In this document: positions 11,393 through 22,540 of the stretch, piece after piece
Layout: each line of letters begins with the position of its first letter
Position numbering within the stretch: position 1 is the stretch's first letter
From: Celoporthe dispersa
Lineage: Eukaryota; Ascomycota; Sordariomycetes; Diaporthales; Cryphonectriaceae
Direction of reading: 5' to 3'
Assembly (NCBI GenBank): GCA_016584495.1
Contig: WAID01000004.1
Location: 1,984,001-2,048,000, forward strand
DNA: 64,000 nt
Made by a program: the position numbers and the translations under genes
The notes under the pieces: generated by a model
Database searches by the model: none
Told to the model about the DNA's origin: nothing
Seen by the model: only the letters and a program-made list of their open reading frames with translations

Positions 11393-13147
11393 TCAGTACT
11401 TCACAGTCGCCGGTTTCTTTCCCTTAGCTCCCGCAAATGAGCTCGTTTCAGATCCAGCCTGTCCCTCGTCCAGTACGTGTTGTTGTTGCTGCTGCTGCTG
11501 CTGTTGTTCAGCGGGCAGAGCGCCAACCACACCCGGCGCATCACCACCATCCCCCCCGCCGACAATGACCTGGCCGCCACCGTCCGCGACGCGACCCACC
11601 ACCATGCCCTTGGCCACTGACTTGAGGATCGCGCGTCTGGACACGCCCGTCACGTCGATATAGACCAGCCCGACGTTCTTCACGCCGCCGCTGAGGCTCC
11701 TCGAGATGTCGCCCGCCTCTGGGCCCCACCTATGCGTCACGACCTTGGTGGTGGCGCTGGAGCTGTTCTCGAGCAGGTTGCGGCCCGCCTTCTCCACGCC
11801 GTCGGCGATGGTGCTGAAGGCCATGAGGCTCTTGTTCAGCAGGCCCGGCTTGAAGTCCTCGAGTGGCCGGCCGTCCTTGTCGTAGCCCTTGGGCTGCCCG
11901 TCCTTGGTCTTGTTCCGGCCCAGGGTCGCGCCCAGGTTCTGCGCGACCTTGCCTATGGACCCGACCGTCTTGGAGGACAGCCCCGCCGCGCCCGAGGTGA
12001 ACGTGTGCACCTTGCGGATGTGCTCCCTCGTCGTGGGCTTGAACGTGACGGGCTTGGCCGCGGGCTCCGTCTTCTGCGTGAAGCTGTCGGCGCCGTTCTG
12101 CATCGCCTTGGACACCATGTCCGAGGTGGTGACGATGAGCCGGGACGCAGCCATCGCGTTGGACACCAGGAACGACTTCTTGTAGGACGGGTGCAGGGCC
12201 ATCTCCACATCCTCATCGCTCGCTGGTGCGATAGCGATCTGATGGGACCCGTCGGCGGGCAGGGTGATCTGCACGGGCTCTGTGGGTACACGCTTAGCTG
12301 CTTGACCTGCCGACAGGGGGGAGAGAGGGGGGAGGGGGAGGGGTCGCTAAGGAGCGACGATTGTGGTAGTGCCGCCTACCTTTTGATCCCGGCCGGAGGG
12401 CATCATCCTCGACGAGCTGGTAGTCCTCGCCCAGCTCACCAATGACACTACCATCCTCCTCGTCGATGAGGACGATCTGGCCGCCGGCCTTGGAGCTGTG
12501 GCTGCCCTTGGCATACGCCTCCCCGGGCTTGTAGTCGCCCGGGTTGTAGGCAGGGAGCTTGTCCTCCGCGGCCACCGCCTTTCTGGACCTGGAGGGGCTC
12601 TCCGGCGGGGCATCGCCCTTCTGCCTCCGGGGCTCGGGCGGCGGCGCCCTCTCTAGGAAGGCCGTACACTGCGCCAGGATCGTCTCGAACGTGTCGACAT
12701 CATCCTGCACCCCCTTGCGGCCACCCAGCGCGGGGAACTCGATCCTCGTAAAGGAGCCGCTGTCCGGGCCGAGGTCCCACCGCGGGATCAGGTAGCTGGT
12801 GGGCGGCTGGTGGTAGATTTGCGTCGTCGCCGGCAGGGGCAGGTCCAGCTCCGGGGGGAGGTGCAGGTGCAGGTAGAAGTCCTCCTCGGCGGGGGCAGAC
12901 TCGGGATCGACAAGCGAGGCATCAGCGAAAGGTGACGAGGTAGGCACCATCAGCAGGGACAGAGTCTGAGGGCCGGCCGGGGTGAGCGACTGCTCCTTGC
13001 CGTTGGCGATGTGGTAAGCTGATACGCCATTGATGGCGTACAGCAGCTTCGGATCCTGTGCTGGCGCATTAACATCCGAGACGGGCGCGCTCACACCCAC
13101 CCACTTGTCCGGCGTCTGTCTGGACTCACGTTCTTGCCTGAAGCCAT
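11393..13147 (-). CDS. Spartin/senescence-domain protein
   Basis: Three exons (13147-13130, 13055-12380, 12306-11393; introns of 74 and 73 nt) encode 535 aa. The first exon is only 18 nt (MASGKN), joined in frame to DPKLLYAINGVSAYHIANG. The N-terminal half contains ELDLPLPATTQIYHQPPTSY and SYLIPRWDLGPDSGSFTRIE, blocks shared by fungal senescence-domain proteins. A Pro/Lys-rich linker follows. The C-terminal half (about residues 265-470) is the senescence/spartin domain with PGLLNKSLMAFSTIADGVEK and ATTKVVTHRWGPEAGDISRS. It ends with a run of ten glutamines. In animals spartin acts on lipid droplets and endosomes; in fungi the role is not well defined, so function is inferred from domain only. 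Confidence 0.85.
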
Positions 13148-15297
13148 TTTTTTTGTCGTATGTCGCCTTGTCTCTTCTCTCGGGCCTACTACAGAAGATG
13201 GCCAGACAGCTAGCACCAGCAGAAGCAAGCCAGGTAGCCCCCAAGGTATCTTTTTTTTGTTTTGCAGGCCAGCCACGGCGCACACAGGTCGACCAGCAGC
13301 AGCGCCCAGCGGGGAAGAGAGAGAAAAGAAAAAGCACCAGGACCAAAAAAAAAAAGAAAAAAAAAAAGACGGGAGCTGTCACAAGCGGAAAAGAGGGGGG
13401 TGTCACAAGGGGAATTGAGGTTAAAAATAGAGACTGGTGCCCGGAGTATAGGTGCGGGTGTGAAGTGCGAACGTGAGCAAGAGATTCCAACATGTACACA
13501 CTCCTCGGTTACTCCTTGCGTGTGTGCGTAGTAGCAGCAGTGTGGTTAGTAGTAGGAGGCTGTCAGTATCCTAATCTGTCGACACCACAAGCTGCAGCGG
13601 GAGGTGCACTCACGCGCAGGCCTGGCGCTTAGAGAGACACGCTGTATGGGTGGGATGTCGAGGGGGTTGCTGGGCTGGGTGGCAGGGTGGAACGTCGAGA
13701 GGCCTCAACCGGTGGTTCAGTGGTAAGCTACAGGGCGACGTCATTGGTGTGCCCCCTCCCGAGGGAAGGTTCCACGCCACGCCACTGGCCGACTGCGACT
13801 GCCAGGTCAAGGAGCAGCGGGTGGTGCAGTGCACTGTTGCCTCTTTCCCTCCTTCTGGTCTGCTCCTGCCTTGCAGAGTCGCGATGCCAAGACCCTTCCC
13901 AACCAAAATCCCGCGGCCAACTCGATCGACACATCAACCGCCGCTCAGTCGTCGTCACCGTTCTCGTCACGCCACCGCCCAGCTCTCGTGCTGCTGCTAA
14001 GAGGGGTGCTCTGGCTGTTGAGACCAACACCGAGACCTGTCTCAGGGAGAAAATTTATCAGGCATGCTGGCGATGGCCACACTTACCACGCTTACCGACC
14101 CTGGCCTCCGTGCGGGTCGCCTCTGCTTTTTCCCACCAGAGACCAGCCAATCCGGTCCCCTCGCCTCGATTGTTTCTTCTGACGCCCCCCCCCCCCTTTC
14201 TCGCTTGAGAGCTGAAATGCGACGGGCGGGAGCGCAAGGCCTGGTGTATGGCCAGGTGCGTGCCATTGCAGGCCGCCTTCTGCGGACCAAGACTCACTGC
14301 AGGCACTCGACGACGTACTCACTACCAGACTCCCTCTGTCTGGGTCTCGTGCCACGTCCTCGATGGCACTGTGTGTGTGGCCAAGGCCGATAACTCGAGA
14401 TGGCCCTCTCCGACCACCCTTGTCCTACACCCTATCGCCTATCCTAGCTACTCTTCTCCCAGTCCCGAGAACCCGTGCCTGATAGGCCTTCTGACGACTT
14501 CCGGCCCGTCATCATACCAAGCCATCCTACCGGCACTTTGTGCCCGATGGCAGGCTGTCGGGAGGCGATACACCCCCTTCCTCCTTGTTGTCTCCTTTTC
14601 CCTCTTCTTTCTCCGCGGCGAGGCCACGAGGAGGAGTAGCGCCACGCGGTCGTCGGCTCTCGAAGCAGTCGGAGAAGCTTTTTTTTTTTTAGGGGAGCGA
14701 GAAGCTCGAGTCTTGAGACCTCCCCCCAAGAACAGCGGCACGGTGACGAGGTCCTTGCCTCATCAGGATCACAGAGGTCTCCACACAGGCTGCGACCTGG
14801 CTAGAACCGAGGAGCCGGCCTTGTCCTGTATTATTGCCCAGGTTCTGGAACGACGCCTCGCGTGTGGGCATCCCGCTCCAGACAGAACCAACTTGTCTGG
14901 TCCTCACCGGCTCCCGTGTCATGGTGTAAAAAAAAAAAAATGTTCTCACTTGCATATATCGCTTGCATACCAGACGCCCTCCTACCCTACAGTGCACCAG
15001 GGTGGTGGGTCAATTTCCGAACCAACATCCCCAAGAGATTAGGAGCCAGTCGGTCGACCACACACACGCGCGGATCACATCACATACCTTCGTGAGGACG
15101 ACTTGCAGAAAGTTTTCAAATCTGGTCTAGGGGCTCGAGGAGGGGTTGGAGGGGTGTTGGTTGTTGGGTTCCAGGGTGTGTGGGGGGGGGGTTTCTTCGT
15201 GGAAGGGGTCCGGGTGATCCTTCAGCCAAGTCACACAGCCATTGACGTTCTATCCCGGGCACCTTGGGGGCTGTGAGATCCTTTCTCTCTGTCTCTC

Positions 15298-15300
<3 letters not shown>

Positions 15301-15328
<28 letters not shown>
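15301..15328. repeat. (GT)14 microsatellite
   Basis: A perfect GT dinucleotide run in the gene-free region upstream of the Zn2Cys6 regulator. Polymorphic length is expected. Confidence 0.95.
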
Positions 15329-16290
15329 TGCACCACAGTCGGCTTGTCCTCTGCAGCCTCGAGTCGGAACGATGGCTCCCGGCCTGACCCCCTCGGCCGG
15401 CCAGAGCCCGACTGGTCGTGGTGCACGGGGACCCTGCTTGTCGGCCCTGCAAGTATTTCCCCCCCCCTCCCCCCTCCACTCCTCCAAAATTTACAGCGAG
15501 CTGCCTTTTTACGTCCAGGAGACGGCTGGGCGAAACGGCTGTCGCGGCCAGCTTTCAATACACAACCAGGGCAGATCCTGTGCATACGGATAGTCCATGC
15601 TCATGACCTCGAGGCCGGCAAGCTCATGTCTGTCTTGTCGCCAGGGGCACTGCGGTCTGAGTCTAGCGCGCTCCCCAAGTGCCTCGGTGGCAGTGGGTAT
15701 ACTGACTATGGCACACAGTACTATGGCACGGCACGCTGCTGTGAAGCTTAACTCAGGTGGCCTGCCTGGACGGGTGGGCCTCGTGTTTGCTCGCCAGACC
15801 AGGCCCCCAGTGGGACATCGGCCGCAATCATGCTCCCCCAAAAGATCCCTCCCCCTTCTCCCACCCCCCCTTCCCTGCTAGGCAGGGAGCAAGGCTCTTG
15901 CCGAGCCGTTCTGGTAGTCTGGCCGTGTGCCCGCGTGCCGGGCACGGGAGCGCGCCACTTTGGCCTGGCAGGGCCTGGCGGGCTGACTTTGCCATTGCAT
16001 TCCCTTGTTCTCTGGTGTGTTAGAGATCGGCGAGGGTCCAGGCTAGGGCTGTACACAGTACAAGGACACACTCACTCACGCACGCGCTCTCTCTCTCTCT
16101 CCATGTATTCATCCTCCTCTGCCAGGGAGGGCCGAGGGCGAGGGCGAGGGAGGCGTGCGCGCCAGGCATGAGAGGAGCTCGAGGCCCCGGGTGTACATTG
16201 CAGAACCACCACCGTTGTTCCTGCTGTTGCGTTCCTGCACCCGCCCTGCTCTACGGATCACTGTGCCGTCTGCAGGTCGGCGGGCCTATT

Positions 16291-16310
16291 GTGCGTGCGT
16301 GCGTGCGTGC
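16291..16310. repeat. (GTGC)5 microsatellite
   Basis: Five perfect copies of the tetranucleotide GTGC in the same gene-free region. Confidence 0.9.
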
Positions 16311-17440
16311 AGCTGCACTCGAGCTATCTTGCTTGCCCTGTCGGCCCTCCTCCTCCTCCTCTCCTGGGGCCTCCTCATGCTTCCCACCCCCCCTTGCCGC
16401 CATGCTTGCACCCGCGGCTTGCCATTAAACCAAACTGCGCGCCACTAAATGCAACAAATCTCTTCCTTCCAACTTCCTGGCCATCTGTCACATTCGGGAA
16501 AGCCTCCTGCGAGCCTCATTCCTCAGATTTTTTTTCTCTTCCCCCCTCCCCCTTCTTCACCCCCCCTGCGTGCCGTCCAGTCAGTCGCGCGCCGCCTTCC
16601 CCAACAAACAAGAAGCCCCGCCCAGGCTGTCCATTCGTATACATACTTATATACCTTTACTCGCACTGGCCACTGCTCGCTGCTTACTGATTGCTGCTTG
16701 CTGCCTGCTACCTGAGAGCAACCCCCCCCCAGCTTCATGTTGTCAGACACACACACAACCTCCAGGCGTCCTCCTTCTCCCGACACCCAGACGGCTTAAT
16801 TCGACGTTGTTTCTACCAGGATTCTCTCTTCTGCGTGCTCACCTCCTCCTGCTTCGCACCGGTGGTCTGCTCGTCCGAAAGGGGGTCCCAGCAGCTCTGT
16901 CCCCGCAACCGCACTCACCTTCGCTTCGGTGCGGCTCACCACTCCCTCCTCCGCGGCTACTTGCATCCCTTTTGATGCTGCCGTCACACACCGCGCAAGC
17001 AGGAAGACGGCACCCTCTCAGAAGGTCTTCCTAGAGACCGTGCTGTTGCGCCGGCTTAGACGTCTCACCGCCCCGGAGCTCCACGGTACCGCGAACCCGC
17101 TGCTCTCTGCGCGCCTGGCACGGCACGGTGGCCCCGACGACACTGTGAACAGGGTCCTTCTTCTGCGCTCTTGTTCCTGCATTACAGCCCCCTGCTTGCA
17201 GTTTGTAGTGCGAGGGCACACCTGCCCCCCTGCCTGGACCCTTCAGGAGTAGGGAGGAGAGAGATTGCTGTTGTGTGTTGTGTGTTGTGCGCTCGCGTGC
17301 GTGTGTGTGTGCGTGTGTGTGCACGTGTGTGTGAACACACCTCTCGTCCATAGGCCGCCTCGGGTTGCACCTAAAGCCATCACGGCTTGTGGTCGGGTCT
17401 GCCAAGGACCCAACCCGTCTTCACAATTACGTCTCTACAG

Positions 17441-20400
17441 GCCATCCTCTCCCCACCCGATCCCCCTGCCGATGAAGCGGCCAATACTCCGCCCTCCCCG
17501 TCCTCCACTTCCACCCCGAAGCGGACGTACGCAGAGGCCTTCACACCCGTCTACCTGGAACATACTAGACCCCCCTTGGCCCCGAGCTCAACGCCGGCCT
17601 ACCAGCAGCACCAGCAGCTTCAGCAGCACCAGCAACAGCACCAGCAGCACCAGCAGCACCAGCAGCACCAGCACCAGCAGCAGCACCAGCACCAGCACCA
17701 GCACCAGCAGCCGTCGCCGGTGCCGCCGCCAGTACCTCCGCACCCGCCCGCCTACCACAGCCATTCGATCCAGGGCTTCCTGATTGCACGGGCCCCGGGA
17801 CATAGCGATGAACGGCCAGCGTATACGATCGTGGGTGGGGTGGATGCCACCAAGGCTGCCATGAAACGGCAGCCGATGCGGTCGAGCATTGCGTGTCTTC
17901 GGTGCCGAAAGTCCAAGATCAAGTGTGAGAACGATGGAGGCACGTCACCCTGCGAGACATGCATAAAACAGGGAAAGGACTGCAAATACCCAGAGGCCAC
18001 ACCGGTGCAGCCGAAGCGGGCTGAGACCTCGGCGGCAAACAAACCCGAACGTGAGGCCGGATCCGACAGGAAGCGCCTGAAGAAGATCGAAGATGTCTCC
18101 CGGGCCGACGAGCAGTATGCCCCGCACGCCTACGCCGAAGACGTCCTCTCGGCTCACTACCTGACGTCGAGGCTGTGGGCCGAGGCCTTCGACCTGTACA
18201 AGCTTCACTTCTCCACCGAGCTGTCCTTCCTCCACATCCCGACCCTGAAGGAGGTCATGAACCCCAAGTTCATGATGAAGACCAAGGAGGCCCAGCATGA
18301 GCTCAACCTCGTGCTGCTGGGCGTCCTGGCGCTGACCGCGCGGTTTCATACGGACCTGTCCAAATATGCGGCCCACACGGCGTACGCCCTGCCCTGGTCC
18401 CAGAAGCTGCGGAACGCCTATGGCAAGAACGAGTCGCTGGTCGCATCTGAGTTCTTCGCGGAGGCCCTGCGGAAGTCCCTTGGCCCCCTCGGTGTCAGCA
18501 TGACTATTGCTTCGGTCGAGCGCGTCCAGGCCTTCCTCATGCTGGGCCTGTACGAGTGGAGCCAGGTACAGCCGGACACAGGCGGCCTCGGTGCGTGGAT
18601 GTACGTGGGATGTGCCATCCGCATGTCGCAGGCACTAGGGCTTGGGTTTGGGGACATGCCTGGACCGAAGCAGCCGACGCAGATCAAGCAGGTCACCTCA
18701 GGCCTGTACTCCTGGAGCCCCCTGACGGAGTCCGAGCTCAGGATCGTGAAGGAGATCCGGCGGAGGACAATGTACAGCTGCCTAATCCTCGACCGCCTCC
18801 TGTCGTGCGGAAAGGAGCGCGTCTCGACCATCCACTCCAACGACCTTCAGATCCAGCTGCCGTGCAACGAGTGGGCTTTCGACCTGTCGCAGGACGTCCG
18901 GACGGGTTTCCTGCATGACACCGTCCTCGACCCGTGCCAGCAAAAGGCCGAGGACGAGAGCGTACTCAGCAGGTTCGTGCGCTTGGTGGACCTCTGGGGC
19001 GAGATATCGGACTTTTCCTTCGCCGGTGGTCGGCTGGCTGAGGATTACCCCCCGTGGGACCAGCGGAACACATTTTGCAGGCTGAGACATAAGCTGGACA
19101 AATTCTATGCTGGCCTGCCCCCGAGTTTCATGCTGTCGCCGTCCAACTTTCACAGACATGAAAATCACCAGTCCGCCAGCGTATTCGTCTCGCTGCACAT
19201 GCTAGGCGGCATCTGTGGGGTCATGCTGCATCGGTGAGTCATCTCCTGACGTCTTTATACCGGTCCGGCTACGATATACCTGACCCAACAAAGGCAACCG
19301 GGTGTGCTGACTATGATCCCAGCGAGTATGTCCCTTTCCTACCGCTTCGGTGTGATGAGCCAGTCGGCCCGCTCGATGAACCAACGTTCCCGGAGGGCAG
19401 GTTTGATGTCCCCCCTGGCTTCTGGAAGAAGAGCGCCGAGGCGCTTTTCAAGTCTGCCAAGGATATCGTTGATATGATCGAAATCAGCGGCGAGAAGCTC
19501 CCCATGTCAGGCCTGGTCCTGTTCGGAATCTGGATCGCAGCCTTCGTTGCCCAATATGCATGGCACTTTCCGCACATGGACATCGAATGTTCTATGCACC
19601 CAGCAGCCAATTTCGACGAGATTGGACTACCGATCGAGCCGGACATGACGAAGCTGGGCCCCACCGGTCTCTGCCATCGGACCCTCCAACGGATCTCGCA
19701 CTGGCTGAAGATGGCGACTACCTACCTGCTTTACTAGTAAGTGAAAAGACTCCGCACCCGGTCCTCTTTCTACTGGCCGCAGCACTAACCTGATGAACTC
19801 GTACAGTAAGGAGATAGATAGGTTTGTCAATAGTGTCAAGCTTGAGTTTTTGGATTACAAGAGAATCCATGGTGGTAACGACGAAGGCGGGCCGATTGCT
19901 GCCGGGGGGCTTGACATGTGGAGACGACAGAACGACAGGATCATTAACAACGGCATGATCGTCATCGACGAAGACCTCAGATACTATAATGCCATGAACG
20001 GACCCCGACGCACCAGCACCAACAGCCTGCCCGGGAGCAACAGCACCAAGCACTCCATGTTCAGACAAATCAGCCGCTCCCAGGACACGTCCGAGCAGCC
20101 CCCAAGAATCGATGGCCTTCCTGGTCCCGATGCTACTCCTGGTCCTGGTCCTGGTCCTGCTTCTGGGCCTGTTTCTGGACCTGCTTCTGGGCCTGCTTCT
20201 GGTCCTGGCTCTGCTGCTGGTCCTGTTCCTGGCTCTTCTCACCCCTCGCCCGTGCAGAGCCAAAGCACCGTGCCTGACAGCGTCGACACCCCAGTGCAGC
20301 AATCGCCAATTCCGCTGCCAGACCAGTCGAAGCCGACTGTCGCGCAGAACCTGTCGGACCACGAATCAGCGCGCATAGCGCAATGTCTCGGTGATGTGGG

Positions 20401-20497
20401 AGGCGACATCCAGGGCTTCTCGTATGGAGAAGTCCCTGACACTGATGCGCTCCAGGAGAAGGCGCCACTGCTGTTGAGTATGGGGAACTTCTTCTAG
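17441..20497 (+). CDS. Zn2Cys6 fungal transcription factor with poly-Gln/His and Gly-Pro tracts (5' end uncertain)
   Basis: Three coding exons are clear: 17441-19233, 19323-19736 and 19807-20497 (introns of 89 and 70 nt; donors GTGAGT and GTAAGT). The true start is not found: the open frame reaches upstream to 17387 but has no ATG before the zinc cluster region, and a good acceptor (CTACAG) ends at 17440, so an upstream exon is likely. After PKRTYAEAFTPVYLE comes a long Gln/His tract (about 17600-17710), then AYTIVGGVDATKAAMKRQPM and a zinc binuclear cluster CX2CX6CX8CX2CX6C at about 17890-17985. From about 18130 to 19736 lies a fungal-specific regulatory domain with WMYVGCAIRMSQALGLGFGD and HRTLQRISHWLKMATTYL. 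The C-terminus has repeated Gly-Pro units (20138-20240). It is a DNA-binding regulator by family; target genes are unknown. Confidence 0.85.
17595..17710 (+). repeat. CAG/CAC repeat tract coding Gln-Gln-His runs
   Basis: A trinucleotide-type tract of CAG, CAC and CAA codons inside the transcription factor, coding repeated QQHQQ units. Expected to vary in length between strains. Confidence 0.9.
20138..20240 (+). repeat. GGTCCT/GGNCCTGCTTCT repeat coding Gly-Pro-Ala-Ser units
   Basis: Degenerate hexa- and dodecanucleotide repeats in the last exon of the transcription factor, coding PGPGPGP followed by ASGPVSGPASGPASGPG. This should be a flexible, proline-rich tail. Confidence 0.85.
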
Positions 20498-21382
20498 TGC
20501 GATGGTGGGCGTCTTTTTTTCTTCTTCTTTGCTATACATGGTCTTTCTGGTCTGTCACAGCATCGTTATGGGGATGGGGTGGGATCTGGGAAGGAGTAAG
20601 GTCGGAGGAACAACGGGCTTGGATGGGGTTGGTGTTCTAAGGGGCAAATATGGGTTTCTATAATTTCTTGTTTTCGCGTCGCATATTCTATAAAAGTGCT
20701 ATGGATGATGGTGTAGAAATCTCAATTTACCTAGCGAACAAACGATCGAGCGAGCGGAACCTAATCTGGGGGCATGTGAGTGAGCATCTAGTGATCCGAC
20801 GCCAGAGATGTTACGAGAGAGTTATCAAGAGTGTTGGATACCGGGGTGTGTGACACGGAAGAGGCCTGGCCTGGATGAGGAGGGCGGAGAGCGAGTGATT
20901 GTGATGGACTTACAGCGGGAAAGACATGTCATGTCGTTGGTTCACCGTTTTTTTTTCTTCATATAAATATGCCACGCGACCAACGAATGATCTTTTGTTA
21001 TCCTCGTTTTGGTATCCACTGATCACTGCTGGTGAGGGTTGTTGCTCATGAGAGATGGGTAGCATACCGGCCGGTCCACAAGTTCAGTCAGTTTACTTTT
21101 GCATCATGCCTAATTGAAGATGAAAGGTAAATATATATATATATATAAATATATATTTCCCCCTCCCTGGGACGAAGACAAAGAGAGAGGAAACGAAGAA
21201 AAAGGGGGAAGGAAAAGAAAACATCGCAAATATCTATCCCGCCGTCCGTCTCTTCTTGATTTATTTGATTCCTTATAAAAATAAAAAATTCAAAAAAGAA
21301 TAACAAGAAAGTTGAAAGAGGGGGCAAAAAAATCGAAAGAGAGGTCGGTCATTCGTTTCAGACGGCATAAAGACAAACTAAA
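20498..21382. other. 3' flank of transcription factor and tRNA 3' flank
   Basis: T-rich 3' sequence follows the stop codon, then mixed sequence without a conserved frame. An (AT)n run lies at about 21132-21148. A-rich sequence around 21180-21340 lies downstream of the tRNA; on the tRNA strand this gives T runs right after the gene, as expected for RNA polymerase III termination. Confidence 0.5.
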
Positions 21383-21492
21383 AACTCCCGGCGGGGCTCG
21401 AACCCGCAACCCCCAGATTCCGTGCAACAATACAGGATCGACACTGCCACTACAGGTAGAAGTCTGATGCGCTACCATTGCGCCACGGGAGC
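21383..21492 (-). tRNA. tRNA-Arg (anticodon UCU) with 38-nt intron
   Basis: The minus strand folds as a full cloverleaf. Acceptor stem GCTCCCG pairs with CGGGAGT (one G-U pair); D-arm is GCGC AATGGTA GCGC; the anticodon stem TCAGA/TCTGG encloses a loop with TCT at positions 34-36; the T-arm is GCGGG TTCGAGC CCCGC. A 38-nt insertion starts one base after the anticodon, the standard place for nuclear tRNA introns. Internal A and B boxes (TGGCGCAATGGTA and GGTTCGAGCCC) match RNA polymerase III promoter consensus. T runs follow the 3' end. Confidence 0.93.
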
Positions 21493-22540
21493 CGTTATGG
21501 ATTTTGATGGTACGCTCAGTGATTCTTGGGTGGATTATATTCGCCTTTCTTTTTATTTTGGGGGGGGGGGCCGCCGACTGGGTAGATTTTTTTCTTTCCC
21601 ATTTTGCTGTGTCATGACGATTTTTTCTCTCTTTTTTTTTTTCCTTTAGAAGAAAGTAGGTTAGTTTAGTGTACTAACTACATTTGTACTTTCTCACTGC
21701 TGCTACTCAAGTATTGATTTTTCTTCAGTCGTCTCCCCCCCTTTTCTTTCTTTCTCAAGCATCCTATTTTCTGCCTTGTTGGCATGGTGTGCCCCCACAG
21801 TTCTTGGGTGGTTGGTACACGCGTCGAGATGGTTCTTCTGAGGGTGTTCAAGGCTCATCCACCTCCCATCATGCAAGCGCGTGCAGTTATGAGACTGATG
21901 GAGAACTTTATGTAGCTGCAGGTACTGCCAGGACAAAGTGTCAGCGGGATGGTATTATCTCGACAATGAGTCACCGGGCTGACTGCTTGGGGCCATGCTC
22001 CACCAGGACGGGTTCACGCTTTTGTCCCTCCCTGCTGGGACTCGACGGTGCCCTAGGTAGGGAACTGGCTAGCTGGACTAACTAGTACCAAACCATGCCT
22101 ATCCATTCAAACATATTTCATCAAGGTGTCCTACTGCTCCGGAGTATTAAAGGTTGAGACAAAGACATTGAAGGATTATTAGAGAAAAGCAGGTAGGCAA
22201 GTATATGTGTATATATATATATGTATGTCAAGAGCGAGAGTATATATATAAATCCACCATTCCATCCGAAAAAATGTTATATACAAGAACAGACTTCAGC
22301 TTATAGCATGGAGGACGACAAAATGATGACACGAGGGCAAGTAGCAGGGACAAGTGAATCCTTCCCCCTCTTCTTTCATACCACGCCTCCGTGTCTTTGG
22401 CTCCATCTCCTTCATGACACAAGCGTCTACCCAACAACAACATCCAGGAGAACCAGACATGAAGGGGCTTGATCCTCTCTTCAAGGATGCCTGGGGCCCC
22501 AAGACACCGTAATCTTCTTGGTGTGAGGACGGGACCTCGC
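21493..22540. other. Gene-free stretch, tRNA 5' flank to GH7 3' flank
   Basis: G10 run near 21560, T-rich tracts near 21630, and TA-rich short repeats at 22203-22226 and 22242-22252. No conserved frame. The right part is the 3' untranslated region of the GH7 gene. Confidence 0.5.

Larger units (their letters stand above)
13148..17440. other. 4.3 kb gene-free region between senescence-domain gene and transcription factor
   Basis: No conserved coding frame on either strand. It holds A-rich (13342-13370) and T-rich runs, a (GT)14 microsatellite at 15301-15328, (GTGC)5 at 16291-16310, long CT/CCC tracts from 15450 to 16740 and an imperfect GT-rich tract at 17265-17335. Short ATG-started frames occur at 16735 (20 codons) and 16973 (19 codons) in the likely leader of the downstream regulator. 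The long pyrimidine-rich run from 16500 to the gene suggests a long 5' leader or a leader intron ending at the CTACAG at 17435-17440. Confidence 0.5.

Noticed and set aside
13700..13800. tRNA-like stretch with GGTGGTTCAGTGGTAAGC
   Set aside because: It looks like a D-arm but no acceptor stem, anticodon arm or T-arm with GTTCRANNC follows at proper spacing.
14248..15042. 264-codon open frame in the 13-17 kb gap
   Set aside because: Runs through A and T homopolymers and stop-rich pyrimidine DNA on both sides and shows no conserved feature.
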